DNA from: Clostridium luticellarii | Lineage (GTDB): Bacteria; Bacillota; Clostridia; Clostridiales; Clostridiaceae | DNA: 64,000 nucleotides | Direction: 5' to 3' | Assembly: GCF_002995845.1 (NCBI RefSeq) | Contig: NZ_PVXP01000006.1 | Coordinates: forward strand, 28,820-92,819 | Part shown: positions 8,481 through 17,454 of the stretch, one piece after another | How positions within the stretch are numbered: position 1 is the stretch's first letter | Layout: each line of letters opens with the position of its first letter | Notes under the pieces: generated by a model | Database searches by the model: none | Seen by the model: the letters and a program-made list of their open reading frames with translations, nothing else | What the model was told of the DNA's origin: nothing | Position numbers and translations under genes: made by a program

Positions 8481-8595
8481 CGTCAAGCAGAAACTAGCCG
8501 TTTCTCACCTTACGGCATGGCCAGTAAGGTTATAGAAGTTTTATTGTAAATTTTCTATTGTATGTATTTAGAGGACGGCAGAAGTCGTCCTTTTT
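8481..8595 (+). ncRNA. infC-rpmI-rplT leader with attenuator (probable L20 leader)
   Basis: The transcript leader of about 150 nt contains paired segments (GAAACTAG/CGTTTC and CCTTAC/GTAAGG areas). It closes with a terminator-like hairpin, AGGACGGC (8572-8579) with GTCGTCCT (8584-8591), followed by T-run 8591-8595, before infC. In Firmicutes this operon is autoregulated by ribosomal protein L20 through such a leader. The position fits, but I cannot verify the L20-binding fold by eye. Confidence 0.65.
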
Positions 8596-8632
8596 CATAT
8601 TTTTTGTTTGATTCACTTAGGAGGTGAATGAT

Positions 8633-9145
8633 ATAAATAAAGATTTTCTTTTAAACGATGAGATATCTGCAAAAGAAGTAAGAGTGGTTTCAAATGATGG
8701 AGGCAGAGTTGGAATTGTGCCTTTGGGAAAAGCTCTGAAGCTTGCAGAGGAAAAGGAATTGGACCTGGTTATGATATCTCCGAGGGCAAATCCTCCAGTT
8801 TGCAAAATAATGAATTATGGAAAATTTATTTATGAGCAGTCTAAAAGGGAAAAAGAAGCTAAAAAAAAGCAGAAGATTATCAATATAAAAGAAGTGAGAC
8901 TCAGTCCAACTATCGAAGAACACGATATTTCTATTAAAGCTAAAAATGCTGAGAAATTTTTACTTACAGGGGATAAAGTCAAAGTTACTATAAGATTTAG
9001 AGGCAGAGAAGCTGGTTATTCTTTTATAGGTAAAAAAATTTTAGATAATTTTTACTCTAAGCTTGAAGGTATCAGTGTAATAGAGAAGCAGCCCAAACTT
9101 GAGGGTAGAAATATGATAATGACATTATCAGCAAAAAAAGCATAA
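8633..9145 (+). CDS. infC: Translation initiation factor IF-3 (probable AUA start)
   Basis: IF-3 keeps 30S subunits free and checks the start codon. About 170 aa: an N domain beginning [10 protein letters not shown], a lysine-rich linker and a C domain ending MTLSAKK. The open frame has GTG at 8624, but its G is the last base of the ribosome site AGGAGG (8619-8624), so it cannot be served by it. ATA at 8633 is exactly 8 nt downstream and gives the family N-terminus M-NKDFL. infC genes are known for non-AUG starts (AUU in E. coli) that let IF-3 repress its own translation. First gene of infC-rpmI-rplT. Confidence 0.95.
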   Translation: MNKDFLLNDEISAKEVRVVSNDGGRVGIVPLGKALKLAEEKELDLVMISPRANPPVCKIMNYGKFIYEQSKREKEAKKKQKIINIKEVRLSPTIEEHDISIKAKNAEKFLLTGDKVKVTIRFRGREAGYSFIGKKILDNFYSKLEGISVIEKQPKLEGRNMIMTLSAKKA

Positions 9146-9164
9146 TTGAGAGGAGGAAGTTATT

Positions 9165-9362
9165 ATGCCAAAAATGAAGACAAAAAGAAGTGCAGCAAAG
9201 AGATTTAAGGTTACTGGAACAGGTAAGTTAAAGAGATCAAAAGCTTATAAGAGTCACATATTGACTAAAAAGAGTGCAAAGACCAAGAGAAATCTTAGAA
9301 AAGCAGGATATGTATCAGAAGCTCAGGAAAAAGTTATGAAAAAATTGATACCTTATGTATAG
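9165..9362 (+). CDS. rpmI: 50S ribosomal protein L35
   Basis: Small basic 65-aa protein, [20 protein letters not shown] at the N-terminus, the signature of bL35. ATG 9165 follows AGAGGAGGAAG (9149-9159). Lies 19 bp after infC and 28 bp before rplT in the conserved infC-rpmI-rplT order. Confidence 0.98.
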   Translation: MPKMKTKRSAAKRFKVTGTGKLKRSKAYKSHILTKKSAKTKRNLRKAGYVSEAQEKVMKKLIPYV

Positions 9363-9390
9363 TTAGGGAATTCTAAAAGGAGGTTTTAAA

Positions 9391-9750
9391 ATGGCAAGAG
9401 TAAAAAGAGCTGTGAATGCTCGTAAACATCATAGAAAGATACTAAAGCTGGCAAAAGGTTATTATGGCGGCAAGAGCAGATTGTTTAAATCAGCAAATGA
9501 AACAGTTATGAGGGCTTTGAGAAATGCATATATAGGAAGAAGATTAAAAAAGAGAGATTTTAGGAAACTCTGGATAGCCAGAATAAATGCTGCGGCTAGA
9601 ATAAATGGACTTTCCTATTCAAAATTCATAAATGGGATAAAGACAGCAGGTATTGATGTCAATAGAAAGATGCTTTCAGAAATAGCAATAAATGATCCAA
9701 AGTCATTTACTGAATTGGCTGACATAGCAAAAAAACAACTGAGCGCATAA
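9391..9750 (+). CDS. rplT: 50S ribosomal protein L20
   Basis: 119-aa basic protein of the large subunit assembly core (bL20), with [19 protein letters not shown] and the internal [11 protein letters not shown] motif. ATG 9391 is preceded by AAAGGAGG (9376-9383). In Firmicutes L20 also binds the operon leader and represses it, which would explain the attenuator upstream of infC. Last gene of the operon; a terminator follows at 9806. Confidence 0.98.
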   Translation: MARVKRAVNARKHHRKILKLAKGYYGGKSRLFKSANETVMRALRNAYIGRRLKKRDFRKLWIARINAAARINGLSYSKFINGIKTAGIDVNRKMLSEIAINDPKSFTELADIAKKQLSA

Positions 9751-9805
9751 ATTGAACTACATCAAGTGGATTTAAATTTATATAATAAATTGTTTATGGG
9801 ATCAG

Positions 9806-9834
9806 AGAGTGCAGTAGAGTACTGTACTCTTTTA
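9806..9834 (+). terminator. Terminator of infC-rpmI-rplT
   Basis: AGAGTGCAGTA (9806-9816) pairs with TACTGTACTCT (9820-9830) with one G-T pair and a 3-nt loop, followed by a short T-run. Confidence 0.85.
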
Positions 9835-9893
9835 TTGAATATTAAAATAGTGCATATATATGATTTCCACAGCATGATTATGAGGATAGGTAT

Positions 9894-10682
9894 ATGGATA
9901 TAATAAAGAGCAGGGATAACCTTCAGGTAAAACAGGCTAGAAAACTGAGAGAAAAAAAATATAGAACTGAAAGTAAAAAGTTTTTGATAGAAGGCTTTAG
10001 ATTTGTGATGGAAGCCGTCAATTCGGATTTTACAGTGACGGATATTTTTTTAACTGACAGCTTTTATGATAGATGGAAAAGAAGTTTAATGAAGGAAAGA
10101 ATTGAAAATATGCCTTCTGTATATATTGTGACTGATGAAGTGTTGAGGAGTATAAGCAGCACGGAGAATCCTCAAGGTATAGTTGCAGTGGTAAAATGTA
10201 CCCGGTTAAAACCTAAAAAAGCTGCAGAAGGATTTTATTTACTGCTGGATAGAATACAAGATCCGGGGAATATGGGTACCATAATAAGAAGTTCTCATGC
10301 AGCTGGAGCTCAGGGAATTATAATTACAAAGGGAACGGTGGATATATATAATGAAAAGGTATTGAGAGCCACCATGGGGTCTATTTTTTATATTCCCATA
10401 ATTCAGGATACAGATCTGAAACAGGTGAAGGCCCTGAGAGAGGAAGGTTTTAAACTTGTGGCCAGTTCACTGGATGGAGATACCAATTTTTACAATATAA
10501 ATTTGAAGCAAAAAATTATTTTTGCACTGGGAAATGAAGCCAATGGTCTCAGTGAGCATATAGAAGAAATGGCAGATATAAAGGTGAGAATACCAATGCC
10601 CGGGAAAGCTGAATCCCTAAATGCAGCTGTGGCAGCATCCGTAATGATGTTTGAGGCGGTTAGGCAGAATTTGAAATTTTGA
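9894..10682 (+). CDS. TrmH/SpoU-family RNA 2'-O-methyltransferase
   Basis: 262-aa SPOUT methyltransferase. The N-terminal substrate-binding domain (about 1-100) begins IKSRDNLQVKQARKLREKKYR and contains FLIEGFR. The catalytic domain has motif 1 DRIQDPGNMGTIIRSSHAAG, motif 2 ALGNEANGLS and motif 3 IPMPGKAESLNAAVAASVMMFE, which form the trefoil knot and bind S-adenosylmethionine. This gene sits between rplT and pheS in many Firmicutes and probably methylates 23S rRNA; the target base is not evident. ATG 9894 follows GAGGATAGG (9881-9889). Its stop is only 3 bp before the -35 of the pheS promoter. Confidence 0.92.
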   Translation: MDIIKSRDNLQVKQARKLREKKYRTESKKFLIEGFRFVMEAVNSDFTVTDIFLTDSFYDRWKRSLMKERIENMPSVYIVTDEVLRSISSTENPQGIVAVVKCTRLKPKKAAEGFYLLLDRIQDPGNMGTIIRSSHAAGAQGIIITKGTVDIYNEKVLRATMGSIFYIPIIQDTDLKQVKALREEGFKLVASSLDGDTNFYNINLKQKIIFALGNEANGLSEHIEEMADIKVRIPMPGKAESLNAAVAASVMMFEAVRQNLKF

Positions 10683-10684
10683 TA

Positions 10685-10713
10685 TTGACAACAGATAAAA
10701 CTGTATGTAATAT
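10685..10713 (+). promoter_or_regulatory. pheST promoter
   Basis: TTGACA (10685-10690), 17-nt spacer, TAATAT (10708-10713), immediately after the methyltransferase stop codon and just upstream of the T-box leader. Confidence 0.75.
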
Positions 10714-10719
10714 TTAAGA

Positions 10720-10986
10720 GTATAGATAATGAAAACTTTAAAGAAGTATACTGTGAAGGAGAAAGTAAATATAGAGTTTTTTACAGAGAGAAGGAGTCAA
10801 GGCTGAAAGCTCTTTTAAAAATACTGTATGTTGGAGTTCGCTCTGGAGTACTATCTGTGAAATACAAGTAGCAGCTAGCGGTAATGCCGATAAATTTTCA
10901 AAGAGAATATTATTTTGTAATATTAATTTGGGTGGTAACGCGGAATATAGAATTCGTCCCTTATGGGGATGAATTTTTTTTATATT
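10720..10986 (+). ncRNA. T-box leader (phenylalanine) of pheST
   Basis: T-box riboswitch sensing uncharged tRNA-Phe. Specifier codon TTC at 10837-10839 in the context GGAG-TTC-GCTCTGGAGT. T-box core GGGTGGTAACGCGG at 10930-10943. Terminator AATTCGTCCC (10951-10960) with GGGGATGAATT, followed by a run of T. Controls the downstream pheS-pheT operon by antitermination. Confidence 0.96.
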
Positions 10987-11031
10987 TTAATTTTAAAAAT
11001 TGAATTTTCTTGGAAGGGAGAGAAGCTAATT

Positions 11032-12054
11032 ATGATTAAAGAAAAATTGGAGCAAATCAAAAAAAATGCTCTCAGTGAACTGCAAAATAGAGAAGATGAT
11101 CTGAGCATAGAAAATGTAAGAGTTAAATATCTGGGAAAGAAGGGAGAACTCACTAAAATACTCAGAGGGATGAAAACTCTTTCTCCAGAAGAAAGACCTC
11201 TGGTTGGAAAACTTGCCAATGAAATCAGATCAATCTTGGAAAATGCCATAGAAGAGACATCAAAGAAAATAAAAAAATTAAAAACAGAGGAAAAAATCAA
11301 AGATGAGACTATAGATATAACCATGCCCGGTATAAAACAATATATTGGGAGAAGACATCCTTTGGAACAAATTTTAGAAGATATGAAGGATATATTCATT
11401 TCAATGGGATTTACTATAGAAGAAGGACCGGAAATTGAGGAGGATTATTATAATTTTGAGGCATTGAATATACCAAAGAACCATCCTGCAAGAGGAGAGC
11501 AGGATACATTTTACATAAATGACAGCGTAGTACTAAGAACTCAGACATCTCCGGTACAGGTGAGGACCATGAAAAAACAGAAGCCTCCAATAAAAATGAT
11601 ATCTCCGGGGAAAGTATATCGTGCAGATTCCGTAGATGCCACTCATTCACCCATATTTTATCAGATGGAAGGACTTGTAGTGGATAAAGGTATAACTTTT
11701 GCAAATTTAAAGGGCACTCTTGAGATGTTTGCAAAAAAGATGTTCGGAGAGGGTATGAAGACAAAATTCAGACCCCATCATTTTCCTTTTACTGAGCCTT
11801 CCGCTGAAATGGATGGTACCTGTTTTGTGTGCGGCGGCGAGGGCTGCAGGGTGTGTAAGGGAGAAGGCTGGATAGAGCTTCTAGGATGCGGCATGGTACA
11901 TCCTCAGGTACTTAGAAACTGCGGCATAGACCCTGAAATTTACAGTGGATTTGCTTTTGGGATGGGTGTAGATAGAATGGTTATGATGAAATACGGAATA
12001 GATGACATAAGAAATATGTATGAGAGTGATATGAGATTTCTAAATCAGTTCTAG
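11032..12054 (+). CDS. pheS: Phenylalanine--tRNA ligase alpha subunit
   Basis: Catalytic subunit of the (alpha-beta)2 PheRS, 340 aa. It has an N-terminal coiled-coil arm for tRNA, class II motif 2 ([20 protein letters not shown]), a [16 protein letters not shown] zinc-like loop and motif 3 [18 protein letters not shown]. The frame is open to 10963 inside the T-box terminator, but ATG 11032 follows GAAGGGAGAG (11012-11021) and gives the usual [11 protein letters not shown] start. Forms an operon with pheT, 67 bp downstream. Confidence 0.98.
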   Translation: MIKEKLEQIKKNALSELQNREDDLSIENVRVKYLGKKGELTKILRGMKTLSPEERPLVGKLANEIRSILENAIEETSKKIKKLKTEEKIKDETIDITMPGIKQYIGRRHPLEQILEDMKDIFISMGFTIEEGPEIEEDYYNFEALNIPKNHPARGEQDTFYINDSVVLRTQTSPVQVRTMKKQKPPIKMISPGKVYRADSVDATHSPIFYQMEGLVVDKGITFANLKGTLEMFAKKMFGEGMKTKFRPHHFPFTEPSAEMDGTCFVCGGEGCRVCKGEGWIELLGCGMVHPQVLRNCGIDPEIYSGFAFGMGVDRMVMMKYGIDDIRNMYESDMRFLNQF

Positions 12055-12121
12055 AGTAAACAAATAAAACAGCTGAAATTTAATCAATGACTTGAATTAG
12101 ATGAAGAAAGGGGTTTTTTTT

Positions 12122-14503
12122 ATGAAGGTACCGGTAAATTGGTTAAAAGATTATGTAAAAGTAGATATTACAGGGAAAGAATTGGGAGATAAATTGACCT
12201 TGAGCGGTTCAAAGGTGGAAGAGGTAATCACAACTGGAGATGAAATACAAAATGTAGTTACAGGGAAGATAATGAAAATAGAGGAGCATCCACATGCAGA
12301 CAAACTGGTGATATGCCAGGTAAATATAGGAAAGGATGAATTGCTTCAAATTATAACAGCTGCCACCAATATGAAGGAAAATGATGTAGTTCCCGTTGCA
12401 CTTCATGATTCTATAATTCATGGAGGAGTGAAGATAAAAAAGGGAAAATTGAGAGGAATCATGTCAAATGGAATGTTTTGCTCCGAAGAGGAACTGGGAA
12501 TAGCAGGCGATAAACCTGTGCATGGACTTATGATTCTTCCCCCCAATACTCCGATTGGAAAAGATATAAAAGAGGTACTCAATATGACCAGCAGCATATT
12601 GGATTTTGAGATAACTTCAAACAGGCCTGACTGCTTGAGTATTATAGGCATGGCAAGGGAAACCGCAGCAACTTTAAATGAAAATTATAATATGCCTGAA
12701 CTGAATTATGTACCTTCTTCACATAAAAATATAAAAGATGATCTTCAGGTTGAAGTAAAAGATGATCTCTGCAGAAGATACATAGCCAGGGGAATAGAGA
12801 ATGTAAAAATAGAGCCGTCTCCTGGATGGATGCAGGAAAGACTTTTGGATGCAGGAGTAAGGCCTATAAATAATCTGGTGGATATAACTAATTTTGTAAT
12901 GCTTGAAATGGGGCAGCCCATGCACGCCTATGATACAAGATATATACAATCAAACAGCATAATAATTGAAAGGGCAGAAAAGGGAGAAGAGTTTGTAACC
13001 CTGGACGACGAAAAAAGATCGCTGGATGAAAATGTACTTACCATAAGAGATGGAAAAAGGGCCGTGGGTATTGCTGGAATAATGGGAGGGCTTAATTCTG
13101 AAATAAGGGAAGACACTTCCTCCGTAGTATTTGAAAGTGCCAATTTCAATGGAACCAATATAAGAATTTCATCCCAGAGTTTAGGACTCAGAACAGAAGC
13201 TTCAGCTAGATTTGAAAAAGATCTGGACCCTAATCTGGCTGAAACAGCTATGAATAGGGCCTGTTATCTGGTAGAGAAATTAAAGGCTGGAAAGGTAATG
13301 CAGGGTACAATTGATATATATAGAGAGAAGGTTGAACCTGCCAGCCTGAAAGTGAATTACAACTGGATAAATAAATTTCTGGGTACAAAAATATCAGCAG
13401 ATGAAATGGCCGGGTGTTTAAATAGGTTGGAATTAAATACGGAAATTCAGGGTGAAACTTTGAAAGTAGAAATACCTACTTTTAGACGAAGAGATATAAA
13501 GATAAAAGAGGACATAGCTGAAGAGGTGGCTCGAATATATGGATACGGAAATATACCTTCTGCCATAATAAAAAGTGTGAGTACCAGGGGAGGGAAAAGT
13601 CCCAAACAGAAATTGGATGATGAAGTACTGAGAGCACTTACTTCAAGCGGACTAAACCAATCCATAAGTTATTCTTTTATCAGCAGAAAGGTGTTTGACA
13701 AAATACTTTTACCCGAAGATAGTGTACTTAGAAATGCTGTAGCTGTAAAAAATCCGCTGGGAGAGGATTACAGTATAATGAGAACTACTACAATACCATC
13801 CATGATGGAGTCCTTGAGCAGGAACTATTCCAGAAAAAACCAGGTGGTGAGGCTGTTTGAGATAGGTAAAGTTTATATTCCCAACAAAGATGCAGATAAG
13901 TTGCCTGATGAAAAAAATACAGTGACCATTGGAATTTATGGTGGAGTGGATTATTTCAATCTCAAGGGAGTAGTTGAGAATATATTGGAAGTACTGGGAA
14001 TAGAAAAATTTTCTTTTGAAAGGGAAAGCAGTAATCCGACCTTTCATCCTGGAAAGACGGCAGCACTGTATATAAAAAAGAACCAGGTGGGGGTACTGGG
14101 CGAGATTCACCCAGGTGTGCTGGACAATTATGGTATTGGAGAAAAGTGCTGTGTAGCAGAACTGAATTTAGATGTTCTCTATAGATATTCCAACAGGAAT
14201 AAAAAATATAGACCTCTTCCTAAATTCCCTTCAGTTGTGAGGGATCTGGCCATACTGGTGGATGAAGATATTCTGACAAGGGAATTAGAAGATGTTATAA
14301 AAAAACAGGGTGGAAATATGGTGGAGAGTGTGAAAATTTTTGATGTCTACAGAGGGAAGCAGGTAGCTGAGGGAAAAAAGAGTATAGCTTATTCCATATC
14401 CTACAGACTTGAAAACAGAACTCTTACAGATGAGGAAGTAAACAAGGTTCATGATAGAATACTGGGGGCATTGGAACATAAATTTAGAGCACAGCTCAGG
14501 TAG
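12122..14503 (+). CDS. pheT: Phenylalanine--tRNA ligase beta subunit
   Basis: 793-aa beta subunit of PheRS. Order: N-terminal tRNA-binding (EMAP-like) domain with [16 protein letters not shown] (about 44-59), the B3/B4 domain that hydrolyses mischarged Tyr-tRNA-Phe, a B5 domain (residues about 400-470), a catalytic-like core and a C-terminal ferredoxin-fold anticodon-binding domain ([17 protein letters not shown] ...). ATG 12122 ([13 protein letters not shown]) is the family start; an upstream in-frame ATG at 12101 would add only MKKGVFF, which overlaps the AAAGGGG ribosome site. Confidence 0.98.
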   Translation: MKVPVNWLKDYVKVDITGKELGDKLTLSGSKVEEVITTGDEIQNVVTGKIMKIEEHPHADKLVICQVNIGKDELLQIITAATNMKENDVVPVALHDSIIHGGVKIKKGKLRGIMSNGMFCSEEELGIAGDKPVHGLMILPPNTPIGKDIKEVLNMTSSILDFEITSNRPDCLSIIGMARETAATLNENYNMPELNYVPSSHKNIKDDLQVEVKDDLCRRYIARGIENVKIEPSPGWMQERLLDAGVRPINNLVDITNFVMLEMGQPMHAYDTRYIQSNSIIIERAEKGEEFVTLDDEKRSLDENVLTIRDGKRAVGIAGIMGGLNSEIREDTSSVVFESANFNGTNIRISSQSLGLRTEASARFEKDLDPNLAETAMNRACYLVEKLKAGKVMQGTIDIYREKVEPASLKVNYNWINKFLGTKISADEMAGCLNRLELNTEIQGETLKVEIPTFRRRDIKIKEDIAEEVARIYGYGNIPSAIIKSVSTRGGKSPKQKLDDEVLRALTSSGLNQSISYSFISRKVFDKILLPEDSVLRNAVAVKNPLGEDYSIMRTTTIPSMMESLSRNYSRKNQVVRLFEIGKVYIPNKDADKLPDEKNTVTIGIYGGVDYFNLKGVVENILEVLGIEKFSFERESSNPTFHPGKTAALYIKKNQVGVLGEIHPGVLDNYGIGEKCCVAELNLDVLYRYSNRNKKYRPLPKFPSVVRDLAILVDEDILTRELEDVIKKQGGNMVESVKIFDVYRGKQVAEGKKSIAYSISYRLENRTLTDEEVNKVHDRILGALEHKFRAQLR

Positions 14504-14519
14504 ATAATACTATTTAATT

Positions 14520-14563
14520 GAGTTAGATAGCAATCAGTCAAACAGCTGTCTGACTCGATTTTA
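14520..14563 (+). terminator. pheST terminator
   Basis: GAGTTAGATAG (14520-14530) pairs with CTGTCTGACTC (14546-14556), including two G-T pairs, followed by the T-rich GATTTTATT tail. Confidence 0.75.
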
Positions 14564-14683
14564 TTATTTTTTGCAAATAGGTAAACTCTTAAATATAATA
14601 TTTAATATATATAAGATTTGTGATAGAATATTCTTATAGAGAATTTGAAAAAAGGGTATGTGGATCTGAGAGGGTGTTTAAAT

Positions 14684-15283
14684 GTGAATGTAGTGACGGT
14701 ATTTATAAATGGAATTGAATACAATTTAAAGGGCGATGAACAGGAGGAATATTTACATAAGGTTGCCAGCTATGTAGATAAGAAAGTAAAAAATATATTG
14801 GAAAACAATAGTAAGTTAAGCACTTCCTCAGCAGCTATTCTATCTGCACTCAATGTGGCAGATGATATGTTAAAGGTACAGGAAAGCAATGAACAGTTGT
14901 CAAAGCAGGCAGAAGAGTTGAAAAAAGTTGCCAAGGTCTATGAGGATCAGATTAATTCTTTGAAGAAGCAGCTCAAATATACAGAGGAACTCAATGAAGA
15001 ATTCAAAGAAAAGTTAAAAAAAGCTGGAGATAGTAAAGAATTAAAGGAGAAGAATAAAAACATTGAAAAACTTGAGGAAGAAATAAAGATTATAAAGGAA
15101 ACCACCCAAAAATATATAAAAGAAAACACAAAGCTTATAGGGGAAAATAAAGAACTGAAATTTCAGGTTCAATCGGGAAAGTACAAGATAATAGATCTTC
15201 AGCATAAATTGATAGAAAATCAAATAAATCTGGCAAAGGAAAAAAAACAGAAAAATCCACTCTTAAATAAGGATATAAGGTAG
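14684..15283 (+). CDS. zapA: Cell division protein ZapA, long coiled-coil form
   Basis: 199 aa. Residues about 1-90 form the ZapA domain (VTVFINGIEYNLKGDEQEEY ... VASYVDKKVKNIL ... SAAILSALNVADDML), which promotes FtsZ bundling at the division site. The remaining 110 residues are an almost uninterrupted Lys/Glu coiled coil, longer than in short proteobacterial ZapA but usual in clostridia. The frame is open from TTG 14645; GTG 14684 is preferred because GAGAGGG (14668-14674) lies 9 nt upstream. In related clostridia zapA is followed directly by the U32-peptidase gene; here about 11 kb intervene. Confidence 0.85.
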   Translation: MNVVTVFINGIEYNLKGDEQEEYLHKVASYVDKKVKNILENNSKLSTSSAAILSALNVADDMLKVQESNEQLSKQAEELKKVAKVYEDQINSLKKQLKYTEELNEEFKEKLKKAGDSKELKEKNKNIEKLEEEIKIIKETTQKYIKENTKLIGENKELKFQVQSGKYKIIDLQHKLIENQINLAKEKKQKNPLLNKDIR

Positions 15284-15322
15284 AATTCGAACTGATTATG
15301 GTATTAGTTCGAATTTTTTTTA
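15284..15322 (+). terminator. zapA terminator
   Basis: AATTCGAACT (15284-15293) pairs perfectly with AGTTCGAATT (15306-15315), followed by seven T. Begins directly after the zapA stop. Confidence 0.88.
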
Positions 15323-15387
15323 TTGATAACCAAATTTGTTTATATGCATATAATGATTTCAGGGAGAATTTAATCTGGAGGGATTGC

Positions 15388-16371
15388 ATGAGGGTATTGT
15401 TTTGCACAAGAAAAGACTGTTTCAGCAATTTTGCCGGGGATTCCATGCAGCTTATGAAGATGTTTAAGTATTTAAATGAAAAAGGTGTACAGGTAGATGT
15501 AAATACAGGTTACATAAAAGATTATTCCAGTTATGATATTGTACATCTGTTTAATTTAACCAGAGTCGAAGAGACTTATAGGTATTATAAAATAGCAGAA
15601 GACTACAATAAACTGATAGTGCTGTCACCTATATACTGGAATTTAAAAAAATATTATGATTATGTGAAGGATACTGAAAATTTAATTTTGTGGGATAGAT
15701 TATGGGAATACAGGAAAGAAGTACTGAAAGGATGCAGAATGATATATCCCAACAGTGAATTGGAAAATATCCAGATACAGGATGATTTTCATATGAGCAT
15801 GCCTCATAGAATAATTTATAACGGTATAGAAGTGGGATGTAAAAGTGGTTACAATTTTAAGAAGGCCTATGGGTTAAATGACTATGTATTCTGTGCAGCA
15901 AGAATATGCACCAGGAAAAATCAACTTGTGCTAAGTAAAATATGCAGTGAATTGGGTATTCAACTGGTGCTTGCAGGAAGTATAAATGATTTAAATTACT
16001 TTAGCAAGTGTATGTCCTATAGTAATGTGAGATACCTGGGATTTATGGATGAGTACAATTTATACAATGCTTATAGATGTGCCAGAATCCATGTGCTGCC
16101 CAGCTTTGTGGAAACCCCTGGATTATCATCTTTGGAGGCAGCTGCCAGCGGCTGTAATATAGTTTCAACCATAGAGGGAAGTACAAGAGAATATTTTAAA
16201 GATATGTGTGTCTACTGCAATCCTTATGATGAAGGCAGTATAAAAGAAGCTGTGCTTAAGTGTCTTGAGATGAAAAGACATAAAAAATTAAAAAATCATG
16301 TAATTAAAAATTACGACTGGAGAAAGTGCATAAATGTATTGCTTGAAAGTTACAGATATATTTTAAACTAA
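15388..16371 (+). CDS. Glycosyltransferase, GT4/GT-B type
   Basis: 327-aa GT-B fold glycosyltransferase. The N-terminus (MRVLFCTRKDCFSNFAGDS) is followed by the donor-binding half with AARICTRKNQLVLSKICSELG and the family-4 segment HVLPSFVETPGLSSLEAAASG, whose EXXXAAASG acidic motif contacts the nucleotide sugar. ATG 15388 follows TGGAGGGA (15376-15383); the open frame upstream runs through the zapA terminator and is not coding. First of three co-directional glycosyltransferase genes, 19 bp from the next. Sugar and acceptor unknown; spore-surface glycan is possible from context. Confidence 0.88.
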   Translation: MRVLFCTRKDCFSNFAGDSMQLMKMFKYLNEKGVQVDVNTGYIKDYSSYDIVHLFNLTRVEETYRYYKIAEDYNKLIVLSPIYWNLKKYYDYVKDTENLILWDRLWEYRKEVLKGCRMIYPNSELENIQIQDDFHMSMPHRIIYNGIEVGCKSGYNFKKAYGLNDYVFCAARICTRKNQLVLSKICSELGIQLVLAGSINDLNYFSKCMSYSNVRYLGFMDEYNLYNAYRCARIHVLPSFVETPGLSSLEAAASGCNIVSTIEGSTREYFKDMCVYCNPYDEGSIKEAVLKCLEMKRHKKLKNHVIKNYDWRKCINVLLESYRYILN

Positions 16372-16390
16372 TACAAAGTGGAGGATGTAA

Positions 16391-17377
16391 TTGGCTACTT
16401 TTATTCAAATGCCCACAGTCCCCTATAATAAAATGTATCAAAGACCTCAGCAGATAATGAGAAATTTAAGTGAGAGAGGTCATACCGTATATTATAGGGA
16501 TGATCTAAAGGGGGATTATTTTATAAAGATAAATAAAAGTTTGTATGAAGTGGGGACAGATTATAAAATAAAGGCGGAAAAATTAAAAAGACCTGTAATA
16601 CTATGGTGCTCTTCGCCTGAACAGGTTATCAGGATAAAAGAAATGGATTATGATTATATAGTATATGATATAGTGGATGATTATTCACATGAATTTAAAG
16701 TCTGGAATGTATATGTAGAGGATATGCTGAAAGCGGCGGATATAGTATTTACAGCATCAGACAGGCTTTATCAAAAGTTTTTTCAGAGACATGGAAAGGT
16801 CTATTTAGTCAAAAATGGAGTTGATACGGATAATTTTTCCCTGGATAAAAACAAGATACCCCGGGATATTCCCAGAAGAAGAAGAATTGTAGGGTATGTA
16901 GGTGCCCTGGCTACATGGGTGGATTGGGATTTGGTCAGATATATATCAGACAGCAATTATGATTTTGTATTTATAGGGGCTAAATATGGAGATGTAAATG
17001 TAAATTTAAATAACAATATCTACTTTTTAGGTGAGAGAAAATATGAAGAACTTCCTTATTATATAAGCAATTTCAACTGCTGCATCATACCATTTAAAGT
17101 AAATGAAATGACCAATAGCTGCAATCCAATAAAGTTATATGAATATATGTCTCTGGGAAAGCCGGTGGTGAGCACTGCCATAGAAGAGGCTGTCAAGGTG
17201 AAGAATAATTGTTATATATCAAGGGGAAATGATGATTTTATAGAGAACATAGTAAAATCAATTGAAGAAGACAATGAAGATCTGGTCATTTCCAGAAGAA
17301 ACTTTGCATTGAACAATAGCTGGGACAAAAGGGTGTCCTTCATAATCGAGAAATTGAAGCTGAATAACATATTGTAG
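16391..17377 (+). CDS. Glycosyltransferase, TuaH-like GT-B
   Basis: 328 aa. Begins MATFIQMPTVPYNKMYQRPQ; the MYQRPQQIM element recurs in TuaH-like and related bacterial glycosyltransferases. The second half has GYVGALATWVDWDLV, FLGERKYEELPYYISNFNCC and the donor-site PIKLYEYMSLGKPVVS. TTG 16391 is the start, with GGAGG (16380-16384) 6 nt upstream. Cytoplasmic, no TM helix. Likely acts with the genes on either side on one glycan; substrates cannot be read from sequence. Confidence 0.85.
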   Translation: MATFIQMPTVPYNKMYQRPQQIMRNLSERGHTVYYRDDLKGDYFIKINKSLYEVGTDYKIKAEKLKRPVILWCSSPEQVIRIKEMDYDYIVYDIVDDYSHEFKVWNVYVEDMLKAADIVFTASDRLYQKFFQRHGKVYLVKNGVDTDNFSLDKNKIPRDIPRRRRIVGYVGALATWVDWDLVRYISDSNYDFVFIGAKYGDVNVNLNNNIYFLGERKYEELPYYISNFNCCIIPFKVNEMTNSCNPIKLYEYMSLGKPVVSTAIEEAVKVKNNCYISRGNDDFIENIVKSIEEDNEDLVISRRNFALNNSWDKRVSFIIEKLKLNNIL

Positions 17378-17454
17378 TATTTTTTAATAATAGCAGTTTT
17401 GTCAGGAAACTGCTAAATTTATTTCAATATGATAGATAAAAAAAAGGTGAAAAT

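Noticed and set aside
10963..11031. Upstream extension of pheS
   Set aside because: Starts inside the T-box terminator hairpin; ATG 11032 has the ribosome site and family N-terminus.
13709..14110. Minus-strand frame opposite pheT
   Set aside because: Antisense shadow; no ribosome site and no recognisable motif.
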